A stretch of 34,357 nt of DNA from NCBI GenBank assembly GCA_016212465.1, contig JACRGE010000038.1, positions 1-34,357 of the forward strand, written 5' to 3'. The notes under the pieces were generated by a model. The model worked only from the letters and a program-made list of their open reading frames with translations. It was not told where the DNA came from and searched no databases. Positions within the stretch are counted from its first letter, which is position 1. Each line of letters opens with the position of its first letter. Positions 1 to 8,670 of the stretch are shown in pieces. Position numbers and translations under genes: made by a program. This stretch comes from Microcaldota archaeon. GTDB lineage: Archaea; Micrarchaeota; Micrarchaeia; Norongarragalinales; JACRGE01.

Positions 1-1
1 C

Positions 2-283
2 GACCACGCCGCCCCCATTTTCTGCGAGCATTTCGCGGACAAAAAATACCCTGTAGTCGGGGCGGCTTCTATTGTCGCCAAAGTAATCCGCGACGCTGAA
101 ATAGAGAAAATAAAGAGAGAATTCGGAGTGGATTTCGGGAACGGCTACACCCATTCGCCTGAAACCATTGAATTCATTAAAAAGAATTTGAAAAACCCTG
201 CTCTACAAAAATATTTGAGGCACAAGTGGGAGACGATGAAGAGACTCAAGTTCGAGCAGATGGACTTGTCTAAATTCGTATGA
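2..283 (+). CDS. rnhB: Ribonuclease HII, C-terminal part (cut by window start)
   Basis: The open frame enters from the left edge and encodes about 93 residues before TGA. It contains GAASIVAKVIRD, the conserved helix of RNase HII, then GNGYTHSPET, which matches the usual GxGYxSxxT segment, and a C-terminal helix with HKWETMKRL. The family removes RNA from RNA/DNA hybrids and single ribonucleotides from DNA. The catalytic N-terminal acidic residues lie outside the window, so activity cannot be judged. The gene ends at a strong hairpin shared with the convergent gene. It was not in the ORF track because its start is missing. Confidence 0.93.
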   Translation, partial: DHAAPIFCEHFADKKYPVVGAASIVAKVIRDAEIEKIKREFGVDFGNGYTHSPETIEFIKKNLKNPALQKYLRHKWETMKRLKFEQMDLSKFV

Positions 284-396
284 TTTTAGAGATATTCGAA
301 TGAGAGAAGGGCAGTCTTCTCAGTTGATGGGGTTAGTAACAAGTGTTATCATCGGCTTCATAAGGGAAATAGAAACCAAATAAAATAAAGGGGAAA

Positions 397-417
397 GGCC
401 GGCTGAGCCGGCTTTTT
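397..417. terminator. Bidirectional hairpin terminator between convergent genes
   Basis: Perfect GCCGGC / TGA / GCCGGC stem-loop (398-403 and 407-412), preceded by AAAG and followed by TTTTT. It sits between rnhB on the plus strand and the membrane protein on the minus strand. The A-run on one side and T-run on the other would give a U-tract to transcripts from both directions. Hairpin terminators are less typical of archaea than plain T-tracts, so the role is inferred from position and shape. Confidence 0.7.
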
Positions 418-422
418 GGTAC

Positions 423-1112
423 TTAGACGAGTTTCTCTATTTCTGGCCTCTTCTTTTCTGCAACCTTCGCTACGGTATCCCTGAGACCGAGGCCGAGTGC
501 AATGCCCAAGCCCAACGCGAGCGCAAAGCCGATTGCACCGAGAATGATGTAGTAGGTAAACCTCAGGATTTCCGTGTCTGCGTTCGGTAGGATGAGGGGA
601 ATCGCCATTACTATTGCTGTATAAACGACGAACACCTCAAAGAACACTCCCACGAAGTTCGCGAACGGAATTACTTTTGTTTTCTTGATGTGGTCCGTCA
701 CGTAGTCTGCCGCAAGCATTGCGAACAGCAGTATGACTATTCCTTGGACGAGTAGCGGAACATAGCCTACAAACCACAGCACGATGCTCGTCATAAACTT
801 CAAGTTCACGGTTTCAGCCGCGATGCCGAGGAATGCAGCATAGACTGTTAGCTTAAGTAACATTGCCAAGACGTGAGTGAAATTGAATCCAAGTAATGCG
901 TCGTGAATACCGTGTTCCCTAAACTTCTCTTCAAGCTGGATTTCTTCAAGGAATCGCTTTAGGATGTGAACGAGTATCTTGCTCACCACCCAAGCAACTA
1001 CTAGAAATAAGATTACAACGACCAGGGCTCCGATACCTTCAACGAAATTCTTTGCCAGATTGTTCATGGCCTGATTCAGGCAATCTCCGACAGTATTGCA
1101 AACCTCAACCAT
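423..1112 (-). CDS. TM-helix (MscS-related) integral membrane protein
   Basis: 229 residues with about five hydrophobic segments. The first (around residues 27-48) and the last (around 188-210, ending GLGLRDTVAKV) resemble the conserved TM-helix repeat found in small-conductance mechanosensitive channel relatives, where a Gly/Ala-rich helix ends in GLG-x-R/Q-D-x-V. There is no beta domain after the last helix, so this is a short MscS-like pore protein rather than a full MscS. A likely role is an osmotic or small-solute channel in the cytoplasmic membrane, but the substrate is unknown. It is transcribed alone toward rnhB. A TATA-like sequence lies about 40 nt upstream of the ATG. Confidence 0.7.
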   Translation of the reverse strand: MVEVCNTVGDCLNQAMNNLAKNFVEGIGALVVVILFLVVAWVVSKILVHILKRFLEEIQLEEKFREHGIHDALLGFNFTHVLAMLLKLTVYAAFLGIAAETVNLKFMTSIVLWFVGYVPLLVQGIVILLFAMLAADYVTDHIKKTKVIPFANFVGVFFEVFVVYTAIVMAIPLILPNADTEILRFTYYIILGAIGFALALGLGIALGLGLRDTVAKVAEKKRPEIEKLV

Positions 1113-1142
1113 ACCAGATCACCACCGTAGGCATTATGAAAT

Positions 1143-1158
1143 CCCTATATATAAATCT
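1143..1158 (-). promoter_or_regulatory. TATA box for the TM-helix membrane protein gene
   Basis: On the minus strand this reads AGATTTATATATAGG, a near-consensus archaeal TATA box, centred about 38 nt before the start codon at 1112. The 1113-1440 interval otherwise holds only this box, an A/T-rich stretch and the plus-strand eS8 promoter. I see no gene or RNA in it that I can support. Confidence 0.55.
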
Positions 1159-1361
1159 AACTAACTACTGCAGCGTCTTAAAAAAGTCTTGTCTCCGTAA
1201 GCTGGTTCCAATGGACATTTCGGTATCGAGGAGACCAGACCAAAAAGTGCGAGCAATGAGATTGTTTTATGCTAACGAAAAAAATTTAAGGTGCGAGTGC
1301 ATTACAGGAAGTTTCCAAGAATATAAAAAAATCAATTACAGGACGCGCTCAACATCAAGAA

Positions 1362-1372
1362 AGATATATAAG
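1362..1372 (+). promoter_or_regulatory. TATA box for eS8
   Basis: AGATATATAAG lies about 75 nt upstream of the eS8 start and fits the archaeal box A consensus. A purine-rich element precedes it. The start codon has a GGGAGTGA ribosome binding site at about 1430-1437, so the mRNA would have a leader of roughly 45-50 nt. Confidence 0.55.
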
Positions 1373-1440
1373 TAATAAACGAGGTATATGTGTAGCATTT
1401 ATTTCTGCTCGCATTTTAGTTTTGTTTTGGGAGTGATTCT

Positions 1441-1839
1441 ATGGTACAATATCACAGAGCGATAGGAGCAAAGCAAAAAGGCACTGGTGGAAAGAAAAAG
1501 AAATTTAGGGACAAGGTAATGGCACATGCAGGTGGCTTTTTCTCCCAACCGAAATTCGAAGCCGAGTTAAAGGAGGAAAAGAGGGAGGCGTTCAAAACAA
1601 AAGGCGGAGGCGGAAAGGTGTCGGTCAGAAAAGCGTTGTACGTGAATGTCGCCGTCAAAGGGGTTGTGAAGAAAGTGAAGATACTGAACGTGCTTGAATC
1701 TCCCGCGGACAGACACTTTGCCAGGGAGAACATCATAACAAAGGGCTCTCTCATAGAAACCGAGCTTGGTAAAGTAAGAGTGAACTCCCGACCAGGCCAG
1801 GACGGAGTCGTCAATGCAGTCTTGGTTGAAGCGAAATAA
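1441..1839 (+). CDS. rps8e: Small ribosomal subunit protein eS8
   Basis: 132 residues, the usual size for archaeal eS8. The C-terminal half carries the family signature: [19 protein letters not shown], then [20 protein letters not shown] and [12 protein letters not shown]. The N-terminus is basic, as expected for an rRNA-binding protein. The start is set by a GGGAGTGA ribosome binding site 3-10 nt before ATG and by a TATA box further upstream. It is followed by a separate promoter for gar1, so it may be monocistronic. Confidence 0.97.
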   Translation: MVQYHRAIGAKQKGTGGKKKKFRDKVMAHAGGFFSQPKFEAELKEEKREAFKTKGGGGKVSVRKALYVNVAVKGVVKKVKILNVLESPADRHFARENIITKGSLIETELGKVRVNSRPGQDGVVNAVLVEAK

Positions 1840-1882
1840 TCGCATTTCGTTTGACACTTGTTCTATTTTTTCCCAATCTCTA

Positions 1883-1897
1883 CACAAATTTTTTGTG
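1883..1897 (+). terminator. Possible eS8 terminator hairpin
   Basis: CACAAA / TTT / TTTGTG forms a 6-bp stem about 45 nt after the eS8 stop, and a TTTTTT run lies about 20 nt before it. The stem is AT-rich and weak. I list it because it separates eS8 from the next promoter at 1913-1923. Confidence 0.3.
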
Positions 1898-1912
1898 CAA
1901 CGCCTTGAGAAA

Positions 1913-1923
1913 AATATTTAAAT
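1913..1923 (+). promoter_or_regulatory. TATA box for gar1-tfb
   Basis: AATATTTAAAT is a good archaeal TATA match, about 54-64 nt before the gar1 ATG at 1977. It lies downstream of the eS8 stop, which supports a separate gar1-tfb transcript. It also argues against the long ORF-track start at 1851, which would begin before the promoter. Confidence 0.5.
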
Positions 1924-1976
1924 CACATTCAATTAGTATGCTCTGTATAAATTGCTCAAGGTTTGAGCGTGCTCTC

Positions 1977-2204
1977 ATGAAATTCCTCGTCATCAAGAAA
2001 ACGAAGAACCAAAACCTTCTTCTGAAAAGCGAGGAAAATGAACCGATTATAAAGAAAATGCTTTTTTTAAATCGCAAGCAGATTGGGTATGTTTTTGAAA
2101 CAATCGGCTTAGTGGAAAAACCATTCTATCTAGCCAAGGCTCCGGATCAGTGGGAGACGGTAAAGGAAGGAACTGTTCTCGAAGGCGGGGGATGTGCTAA
2201 ATGA
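1977..2204 (+). CDS. gar1: H/ACA RNP protein Gar1
   Basis: 75 residues from the ATG at 1977. The ORF track begins at 1851, but the first 42 codons read through the TATA box and do not look like protein. The core KQIGYVFETIGLVEKPFYLA matches the Gar1 beta-barrel motif (IGxVxDxxGPVxxPYxxVK). Gar1 works with Cbf5, Nop10 and L7Ae in archaeal H/ACA ribonucleoproteins that make pseudouridine in rRNA. The gene overlaps tfb by 4 nt (ATGA), an arrangement common in archaea, and L7Ae is encoded elsewhere in this window. The protein is short, lacking Gly/Arg-rich tails as usual in archaea. Confidence 0.9.
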   Translation: MKFLVIKKTKNQNLLLKSEENEPIIKKMLFLNRKQIGYVFETIGLVEKPFYLAKAPDQWETVKEGTVLEGGGCAK

Positions 2205-3103
2205 TGAAATGCATGGAGTGTGGAAGCAAGATATTGAAGAGGAATGCGGAAAGAGGGGAGATTGTATGCAGCTACTGCGGCCTCGTACTCGAAGATACCG
2301 TAATCCAAAACGGACCAGAATGGAGGGCGTTTGACGCAGAGCAGAGGGCCATCCGCGCAAGAACAGGCGCTCCGTTAAAGTATATGAGCCCAAACAAAGG
2401 GCTGGTGACTGAGATAGACCAGTACAACAGGGACAGTAAGGGAGGTAAAATCGCTCCGGCTCAACAGGCACAGCTTTATAGGATCAGGAAGTGGCACAAA
2501 AGAGCAAGCGTCTCAAACTCAGTTGAAAGAAACCTTTCCATTGCTTTGACCGAACTCAACAGAGTTTCATCGCATCTGGGCTTGAATGAAAGCATCCGCG
2601 AGGGCTCCGCACTCCTTTACAGGAGATGCGTGGAAAAAGGGCTGATTAGGGGAAGACAGATAGAAAGCGTCGTGAGCGCAGTCATTTACGCGGTATGCAG
2701 GCAGTGTGGAATCCCAAGAACACTTGATGAGATCGCAGATGCTTCAGAAATTTCAAAAAAAGAAATTGGAAGAACTTACAGGCTTGTGATGCAGGAGCTT
2801 GGGCTTAGGATACCACTCACAAATCCGCGGTTGTGTATAGCCCGTTTCGTAAATGATTTACGCCTTTCTGGTGAAACCCAGAATAAGGCAGTGGAGATAC
2901 TCGACCACGCCATAGAGAAAAAACTGATTTCAGGAAGAGGGCCCATCGGCGTCGCAGCCGCATCCGTTTACATTGCTTCAGTAATGACTGGAGAAAGAAG
3001 AACGCAGAAAGAAGTAGCGGATATCGCTGGAGTAACGGAAGTAACTATACGCAACCGCTACAGGGAGCTCATAAAATTCCTTGGATTGAGGATAGCCATC
3101 TGA
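2201..3103 (+). CDS. tfb: Transcription initiation factor B (TFIIB homologue)
   Basis: 300 residues, standard length. The N-terminal zinc ribbon has Cys4, Cys7, Cys23 and Cys26. It is followed by the B-reader/linker region (GPEWRAFDAEQ) and two cyclin-like repeats, roughly residues 110-200 and 205-300, the second with GPIGVAAASVYIAS and a helix-turn-helix ending VTEVTIRNRYREL. TFB bridges TBP-bound promoter DNA and RNA polymerase. The start overlaps the gar1 stop by 4 nt, suggesting translational coupling; the second of two adjacent ATGs could also serve. All domains look intact, which matters because the TBP gene of this window is half-size. Confidence 0.98.
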   Translation: MMKCMECGSKILKRNAERGEIVCSYCGLVLEDTVIQNGPEWRAFDAEQRAIRARTGAPLKYMSPNKGLVTEIDQYNRDSKGGKIAPAQQAQLYRIRKWHKRASVSNSVERNLSIALTELNRVSSHLGLNESIREGSALLYRRCVEKGLIRGRQIESVVSAVIYAVCRQCGIPRTLDEIADASEISKKEIGRTYRLVMQELGLRIPLTNPRLCIARFVNDLRLSGETQNKAVEILDHAIEKKLISGRGPIGVAAASVYIASVMTGERRTQKEVADIAGVTEVTIRNRYRELIKFLGLRIAI

Positions 3104-3160
3104 TTTTAGGTATTTTTAACGATGCATTTTCTAAGTATCTCATTCCATTCTGGTGAGTTT

Positions 3161-4309
3161 GTGAAACTGATTATAGAAGATGAAGTGATGAAAAAGCTGG
3201 AGCCAAAGATGAGCGAATGCGCGGAACTCATCAAGAAAAACCTCCATGAAGGAAGCCCCGTGATAATAAGGTTCAACGATGACGTGGACGGAATCACAGC
3301 TGGCCTGGCGATTTATGAGGGAATAATGGGTTATGCAAGAACGGAAGGTATAAAACTGGCTGGAGGGAGAGTGAAGACGATTCAAACCAGCTCACCTTTC
3401 TATGAAAAGGTGGAGCTAGTCCATGACTTAGAACTCAGAAAGCAGTTCAGCAAAAAGCCGCTGGTGATCATATGTGATTATGGCGCGAACGAGGAAAGCG
3501 TTGAAAACCTCAGCAAGATAAAAAGTGCTGGTTTTATACTGGTGGTGATAGACCATCACCCGCATGCAAAAGAAATTAAAGAGACAGCGGACACCTTCAT
3601 TTCCCCTTTTTTAGTTGGAGGGAATTCCGATTACTCAACGGGGCTGCTTGCCGTCCAAATCGCATTAGAGCTGTGGGAGGGAGTCAACAAAAATCTGGCG
3701 TGGTTTTCTCTTCAAGGTGATAAGAGTGTTTTCGCAAAGGAAAAAGGATTTAGTTTCAAAGAGCCAGTTGCAATTGATTATGTCGCAAACGAAGTTCCCA
3801 AAGAAAACAATCTGGGAGCCTACGAAAAATTGCTTGCCGACAAGGAAGCGTTGGAAAGGAATTACGAAAAGGCGATGAATAAAATAAAGTGGATTCTGGA
3901 CAACTGCAACCGGTTTTCTAAGGTAAGAAACGTTGAGGGAGTGAGGGTGGTAGTGGTCAAAATGGGCAAACTGTGCAAGAAAGGAGAATATCCTTCGAAG
4001 GGAAAGGGACTGAATTTCATAAGCGAACAATTTATCAAAAAATGCAATGGGGCGTTGATATGCATAGGGTATGGTGATGACACTATTAGCATTAGAGCGA
4101 ATGCGGAAGCGTACGAAAAAGGCTTTCGCTCCAGCAGGATAATCAGAAAACTCAGGGGAGAGTATGGGTGGGCGATAAAATCCGGCGGGGGACACGAGCA
4201 AGCTGCTTCCATAAGGATGAATGAGAGCTTGGTTGGAAAAGCAGTTGAAACCATCCTAGAGTTGACTGCGGAAGAGATCACAATTTCAAAACCACCGCCT
4301 GAAAAATAG
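3161..4309 (+). CDS. DHH/DHHA1-family phosphoesterase (archaeal RecJ-like)
   Basis: From a GTG at 3161 (382 residues) with a GGTGAG site 3-9 nt before it. The ORF-track ATG at 3122 and an ATG at 3188 are alternatives. Motifs of the DHH family appear in order: FNDDVDGITAG near the N-terminus, ICDYGAN, DHHPH and QGDKS. The C-terminal DHHA1 domain ends with SGGGHEQAASIRM. Family members are manganese-dependent exonucleases or small phosphodiesterases. Archaeal RecJ-like proteins such as GAN join the replisome or degrade 5' ends. I cannot tell DNA from RNA substrate here. It directly follows tfb with an 18-nt gap before the longest ORF. Confidence 0.85.
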   Translation: MKLIIEDEVMKKLEPKMSECAELIKKNLHEGSPVIIRFNDDVDGITAGLAIYEGIMGYARTEGIKLAGGRVKTIQTSSPFYEKVELVHDLELRKQFSKKPLVIICDYGANEESVENLSKIKSAGFILVVIDHHPHAKEIKETADTFISPFLVGGNSDYSTGLLAVQIALELWEGVNKNLAWFSLQGDKSVFAKEKGFSFKEPVAIDYVANEVPKENNLGAYEKLLADKEALERNYEKAMNKIKWILDNCNRFSKVRNVEGVRVVVVKMGKLCKKGEYPSKGKGLNFISEQFIKKCNGALICIGYGDDTISIRANAEAYEKGFRSSRIIRKLRGEYGWAIKSGGGHEQAASIRMNESLVGKAVETILELTAEEITISKPPPEK

Positions 4310-4310
4310 T

Positions 4311-4721
4311 TTATCCTCCCTTCGCTTTCTTCAGCTTTTCTTCCAGCAACGAAAGAGTCTTGTCCGTATAGCCGTACGCTAGCTCCTTAAGCTTTTCAAC
4401 CGCTTCATCTCTTTCTGCAGAGGGGGGCAGGTGAATCTTCTTCAGTTTTGACACGCTCATTCTCTCCATTTCCTTTTTGAGCACTGAGCCAACTGCAAGA
4501 GCCCTGCCAACAATGCACGCTTTCTTTCCAGCGGCTTTCCTGCGCCTCAGCCAACGATGGAACGTCTGGTCTACCCTCGCGACCACTCCCTCGTTCGAGA
4601 GCGTAACCACGTCAATGAGCCTAACCCTGCGGAAGTTCTCTGCCGCTAGTGCCTGCTTGACGCGGGAACGCGCTTCCGCTATGTCAGTGATTTTTTTCTC
4701 AAGTTCTCGGACGCCTGGCAT
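4311..4721 (-). CDS. Conserved-looking basic protein, function unknown
   Basis: 136 residues, not recognised. The N-terminal 25 residues (VRELEKKITDIAEARSRV) look helical. The centre is strongly basic around WLRRRKAAGKKA, and the C-terminus is a Lys/Glu-rich helix ending EEKLKKAKGG. There is no membrane segment or cysteine cluster. The start has a GGGTGA ribosome binding site 5-10 nt upstream and a TATA-like CATAAAATAG about 35 nt upstream, so the gene is probably real. The charge pattern suggests RNA or ribosome binding, but that is only a guess from composition. It ends 1 nt after the convergent DHH gene. Confidence 0.6.
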   Translation of the reverse strand: MPGVRELEKKITDIAEARSRVKQALAAENFRRVRLIDVVTLSNEGVVARVDQTFHRWLRRRKAAGKKACIVGRALAVGSVLKKEMERMSVSKLKKIHLPPSAERDEAVEKLKELAYGYTDKTLSLLEEKLKKAKGG

Positions 4722-4905
4722 TCATTCACCCAAACGAGTACAAAGAGGAGAACTATTTTATGACTTCGTCGACTTCGCATCAGTTTGGTTGTTTTCAGAG
4801 AGAGAACGTATGCTCTAAAATAACAAAGGGTTCGTCTACTTTCTTGAATTCGATCTTATTCCGGGCAATTTCCCCTTTTACACTGCCTTTCTGATTTTTC
4901 TCTTC

Positions 4906-6936
4906 TCAGCCGGCTTTCACTATTCCTCCACCGATAGGAATTACGGGTCTTGGTGGAATAACCTCAAACGGAACAGGCCCCTCGCTCCCGCAGTTCGCAT
5001 ACTGAATCAGTTCCCCTGTGCAGGAGCTGTAGTATCCTTCTGACCTTGTCCCGATTCCCTTGCATACTGCTGTGCACGCGCACTTGTCGTACTTTATCAA
5101 TTCCCCGTCAAGGTACCAACCCTCGCTCTTCGTGCCGATCTTGTCGCACACAGGGATTTTGTCGGGTTTTCCTGGCTCGCACTCGTTAAAGACTTTAAAA
5201 GATTTAACTCCACATCTTGCAGTACAGTTGGCGTATATTGAAGTGCAGTTGCCGTAGGTCTCATTGCTGCATCTATTCCTGCAGGATTGTTCAGCATGCC
5301 CGTACCATGCGCTAGCTGGCTTGCACGACAGCGGACCACCCATTATCTCTTCGTGACCGTCGTAGCACTGCCAATAGGCGTTCCTGTACCAAATCCTTGG
5401 AGGCTCCGGGGACTTTTCCAACGCAATCTTCAAATAACCCATTATGCCAGGCTCTATCCTAAAACGTGATTTAGCAGGCAAGTGGCCTGGAGCACTCGCT
5501 GAAGCGACGTAGTAGCCGACAGGCAGATCGTAGAATACTGCCGCTCCGCTTGAGGTATTCTTTGTGCCCACAAGATTGTTCATCCAATCGTAGACTGAAA
5601 CCCTCGCGTTATAGAGGATTCGCTCAACAGATGCGCAGTTAATGCTCTCTGAAATGATACAGTTTGAATCGGGGGTGCAACCTACGGCTGGTTTAGGCGG
5701 AATTTCGCACATGCGGTTGTTTCTCTCAACTATCGTGATATTGATTGAGCCGGTATTGTAAACAGATTTGTTCAGCGCGATCGTCAGGTATCCACGGTCG
5801 CCACTAGCTATCTTGAAAGGCGCTTTGGCAGGCCTATAACCTGGAGCACTCGCTGAAGCAAGGTAATCCCCAGCAGGCAAATCATTGAAAACAGCTGCAC
5901 CACCGCTTGTATCCCTCGTACCAACAAGATTGTTCTGCCAGTCGTACACGGAAACAACTGCGTTATACAAAATCTTGGACGTGTTCTCTGAACCAGCGTA
6001 TTCTACGACAGTGATCTTGATGGAACCTGAAGCCCTGATTTCTCGTGTATCCGAAACGTTCCTGCAGCTCGCGTCAACAACCTTCACGAAATAACGGTAT
6101 CCTGGGGCGAAGTCTGGATAGGGGCAGTTTGTATTGACCGAACAGCTCATGGGTGTGTTAGGTCCAACACCACACACTCCAATCAAGATATTGCAAACTT
6201 TTTCTATTGACGTGCCATTGAGTGTCATTATTTTCTCAAAAATTTGAACGTTGCTTCCCACACCCATACTTTCGTAGGAAACAGAGATGTTTCCCCCTTC
6301 CTTAGTTATATCAGTTATGTTTATCCAGCGCCCAACGCAATTCGGGATTGGCTGAAGGCACGCGCCGTCATTGCAGCCGTTGGGGCAGTTGAATAGCTTG
6401 TGCCAGTAATTGGCGCTGCTGGAGCAATAGTATTCTATCAACGTGCCGCTGGTGCAGTTAGAACTAGAACAATTCAAGCAGGTGTCGGTAGCAACAGGAA
6501 AACCGGCTAGTGAAACTGTTCCCTTCACAAAATAGTTTATTCCACCATCTGAATCAGTGCAGTTCGTTACGTTAGTTGAAGAGGCACACGCTCCGTTAGA
6601 GCATGAATAGCCAGATGGACAGGTGCGTATTGTAGTATTAATTCGTCCCCAAACGCAGTAACATTCCGATACAAAAGAAGAGCCGTTTGTTGAATATGCG
6701 CAGGTATCACTTATGCCATAGCCGCCCAAACCAAAATTCTGCTCACAATAACCCCTTATGAAGATATTGATGCCGCCGTCAGAATCAGTGCAATTAGGTT
6801 GAAAAGTGGTGGTTGTAATTGGAAAGGCTGTAGTGGTCGTGAAGTTAAGATTTAGAGCTGAAAACGTGGGAAAGAAGGAGATCCCGAAGACAACCAAAAT
6901 GAAAAACGCGGAATATCCGAAGAATTTTGCATTCAT
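4906..6936 (-). CDS. Secreted Cys-rich multidomain surface protein
   Basis: 676 residues. A signal peptide covers about residues 1-27, followed by a Thr-rich linker. Two modules begin CTDSDGGIN and are rich in cysteine. The middle has two carboxypeptidase-regulatory-like beta domains, shown by paired LYNAxVSVYDWxNNLVGT and AxxDLPxGxYxASASAPG segments. The C-terminal region holds repeated IGTxSEGxY/GELIxY units with cysteines. There are many N-x-S/T sequons and no C-terminal membrane helix, so it is probably released or wall-associated. The start has a very strong GGAGGT ribosome binding site. It shares direction with the next surface gene, but a separate promoter-like site lies between them. 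Ligand and function are unknown. Confidence 0.75.
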   Translation of the reverse strand: MNAKFFGYSAFFILVVFGISFFPTFSALNLNFTTTTAFPITTTTFQPNCTDSDGGINIFIRGYCEQNFGLGGYGISDTCAYSTNGSSFVSECYCVWGRINTTIRTCPSGYSCSNGACASSTNVTNCTDSDGGINYFVKGTVSLAGFPVATDTCLNCSSSNCTSGTLIEYYCSSSANYWHKLFNCPNGCNDGACLQPIPNCVGRWINITDITKEGGNISVSYESMGVGSNVQIFEKIMTLNGTSIEKVCNILIGVCGVGPNTPMSCSVNTNCPYPDFAPGYRYFVKVVDASCRNVSDTREIRASGSIKITVVEYAGSENTSKILYNAVVSVYDWQNNLVGTRDTSGGAAVFNDLPAGDYLASASAPGYRPAKAPFKIASGDRGYLTIALNKSVYNTGSINITIVERNNRMCEIPPKPAVGCTPDSNCIISESINCASVERILYNARVSVYDWMNNLVGTKNTSSGAAVFYDLPVGYYVASASAPGHLPAKSRFRIEPGIMGYLKIALEKSPEPPRIWYRNAYWQCYDGHEEIMGGPLSCKPASAWYGHAEQSCRNRCSNETYGNCTSIYANCTARCGVKSFKVFNECEPGKPDKIPVCDKIGTKSEGWYLDGELIKYDKCACTAVCKGIGTRSEGYYSSCTGELIQYANCGSEGPVPFEVIPPRPVIPIGGGIVKAG

Positions 6937-6984
6937 GTCAAAACCTCCACTAGAATTAATCAGAATTATCTTAGAGTAAATGCT

Positions 6985-7002
6985 GGGTTAAGTTTATAAC
7001 CC
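6985..7002 (-). promoter_or_regulatory. TATA-containing inverted repeat upstream of the secreted protein
   Basis: GGGTTA-AGTTTA-TAACCC is a perfect 6-bp inverted repeat. On the minus strand it contains GTTATAAACT, a TATA-like core about 55 nt before the start at 6936. The symmetry over a TATA box could be a regulator site or chance. Confidence 0.35.
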
Positions 7003-7093
7003 TTTTGATTTTTTCAGGTGGAACAGAAAAACTGATACCTTGTAGGGAGGGAAAACAGAGCGGGGATAAGTAATAAGTTGAATCGGGATTGAT

Positions 7094-8623
7094 TCAAGAC
7101 ACAGCTTCCTTGATTTTCTTCAGATGCTGCATCCTCTCACTGGAGTCCCGCTTCGCGATAAGGAGTAGCACAATTATGGCAGTGAGAATGATTATGATGA
7201 TGTTCGTTAGATTTTGGCTGAGCGCCATTATTAGAAACCCAGTCAACCCTCCGTCCTTTGCGGATATTTTGGGTAGCTCAATTGTTTTCAGGGTTTTTTC
7301 ACCGCTTTTCACTGTGACAACAGGTTTTGCCTCTTCGTTGGTGGTCTGTTTTACTAGGATCGTGAGGTTTTTTTCTGAATGCGGTGGAACAGTAATGGAA
7401 TCCTCTTTTGTTATCTCCCATTGGGAGGGAATGCCGGTTATGTTTGCGGTAACATATTCCAGAGGGATGTCCTGCAAGTTTTTGACCTGAACCACTATTC
7501 TTACGACGGAGTTGTTTTGTTCTTGGATTGTACTCACTTCAGGTTGAAGGCATTTGCTTAATATGACTGTGGTCGACCCTTCTCCGAACACATGCGGGCT
7601 TTCAGCCCTTACATAAAGGGCGTTTGGTCCCAGCTTGAGCTTAGACAAGTCAGGGAGGATGATTTCAAACCCTGCTTCCTCGCCTGAGCCTACTGAAACA
7701 ACTTCCGGAAATTCAGCGAAAGGACTTCCTGAAAGGCGGTAGTCATCTTCAGTGGTGCCTTCGTTTCTTATCTTGCCTTTCACAACCAAAGAAGTTTCGC
7801 AGTCTCTTGCTGGAGTTAACGTGGGGAGAATAACTTTTGCAGAATAATAGTCAACGACGTTGATGCAGACGTCCTTTTCTTCTACTCCAACGAAGTTGTG
7901 CACTACTTGAATAGTCAACGAAAGCTTTCCTCTACCAAGAGGTGAGGGCCGCACGTCCACGAAAATATCTTTTGCTTCATTCCTTTGCAGGCTCACATAA
8001 TCTGGCGATACTTCTGCTTTAAGCTCCTGCTTGTCCCCTAATAGACTCAATTCAAAAGTCCCGGCAGCACCTCGGTTGGTGATTTGATATTTGAGTCTCA
8101 AGTGTTCTCTAGGATAAACCTTCATGCACTTGGATGGGCCAGTCAGTTCAACTGCATACACGGTTGGGTCAAATGACGCATAGGACAAAATGTTGCTGGA
8201 TATTACGTTGGAGTCCTCGCCGAGAGTCAATGCAGGCCTCCGAGGCAATCCTTCAATATAGGAATCGCATGCTTTGCACGGCGAGACGAATACTTTCAAT
8301 TGTACATAGCGCGTTTCACAACCAGAAGGATCACAGAAATCTGCTTTCACTCTAATGTTTTCCTCTCCCTTGAAACAGTCGGGAGCAGAAAAGTGGAAAT
8401 ATGTACCCAGGTTTCCTTCAGGGGAATATGAATTTTCAAAATAGCCGTTCAAGCTGCTTGACGAAGCACTTAATGCAACTGGTTTGTTTCCCGAAGCCCA
8501 TACGAATACCTTTCCTTCACCGCACGAGAGGTCGACAGTAGAAGCACTAATTCTTAGTTCAGTTGCGGAAATGAAGAGCGTGAACGCCAACAGAAAAGAA
8601 AGCAGTTTCAACGTGATACGCAT
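7094..8623 (-). CDS. Membrane-anchored extracellular beta-domain protein
   Basis: 509 residues from the ATG at 8623, which has AAAGGTGG 5-12 nt upstream. The track start at 8662 would add 13 residues before the signal peptide. Signal peptide RITLKLLSFLLAFTLF, then several Ig-like/NEW3-type beta domains typical of archaeal surface proteins that discuss their membrane topology through one C-terminal helix (IIIIILTAIIVLLLIAKR) and a short basic tail. Four cysteine pairs occur in the ectodomain. The repeated pattern of a conserved hydrophobic start, N-R-G or N-E-G turn and a PLxRGK-like segment fits CARDB/NEW3 folds. No enzymatic motif is visible. It is divergent from a TrmB-type gene. Confidence 0.7.
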   Translation of the reverse strand: MRITLKLLSFLLAFTLFISATELRISASTVDLSCGEGKVFVWASGNKPVALSASSSSLNGYFENSYSPEGNLGTYFHFSAPDCFKGEENIRVKADFCDPSGCETRYVQLKVFVSPCKACDSYIEGLPRRPALTLGEDSNVISSNILSYASFDPTVYAVELTGPSKCMKVYPREHLRLKYQITNRGAAGTFELSLLGDKQELKAEVSPDYVSLQRNEAKDIFVDVRPSPLGRGKLSLTIQVVHNFVGVEEKDVCINVVDYYSAKVILPTLTPARDCETSLVVKGKIRNEGTTEDDYRLSGSPFAEFPEVVSVGSGEEAGFEIILPDLSKLKLGPNALYVRAESPHVFGEGSTTVILSKCLQPEVSTIQEQNNSVVRIVVQVKNLQDIPLEYVTANITGIPSQWEITKEDSITVPPHSEKNLTILVKQTTNEEAKPVVTVKSGEKTLKTIELPKISAKDGGLTGFLIMALSQNLTNIIIIILTAIIVLLLIAKRDSSERMQHLKKIKEAVS

Positions 8624-8670
8624 GAACCCACCTTTCAAACAACCCTGCAATACTAATGACAAGCCCTCTT

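Noticed and set aside
300-383. 27-codon ORF after rnhB (MREGQSSQLMGLVTSVIIGF...)
   Set aside because: It has a hydrophobic segment like a pilin tail, but there is no ribosome binding site or promoter and the length is easily reached by chance.
1052-1375. 107-residue ORF between the membrane protein and eS8
   Set aside because: It runs over the minus-strand coding start, both TATA boxes and an A/T-rich stretch, and its product has no protein-like pattern.
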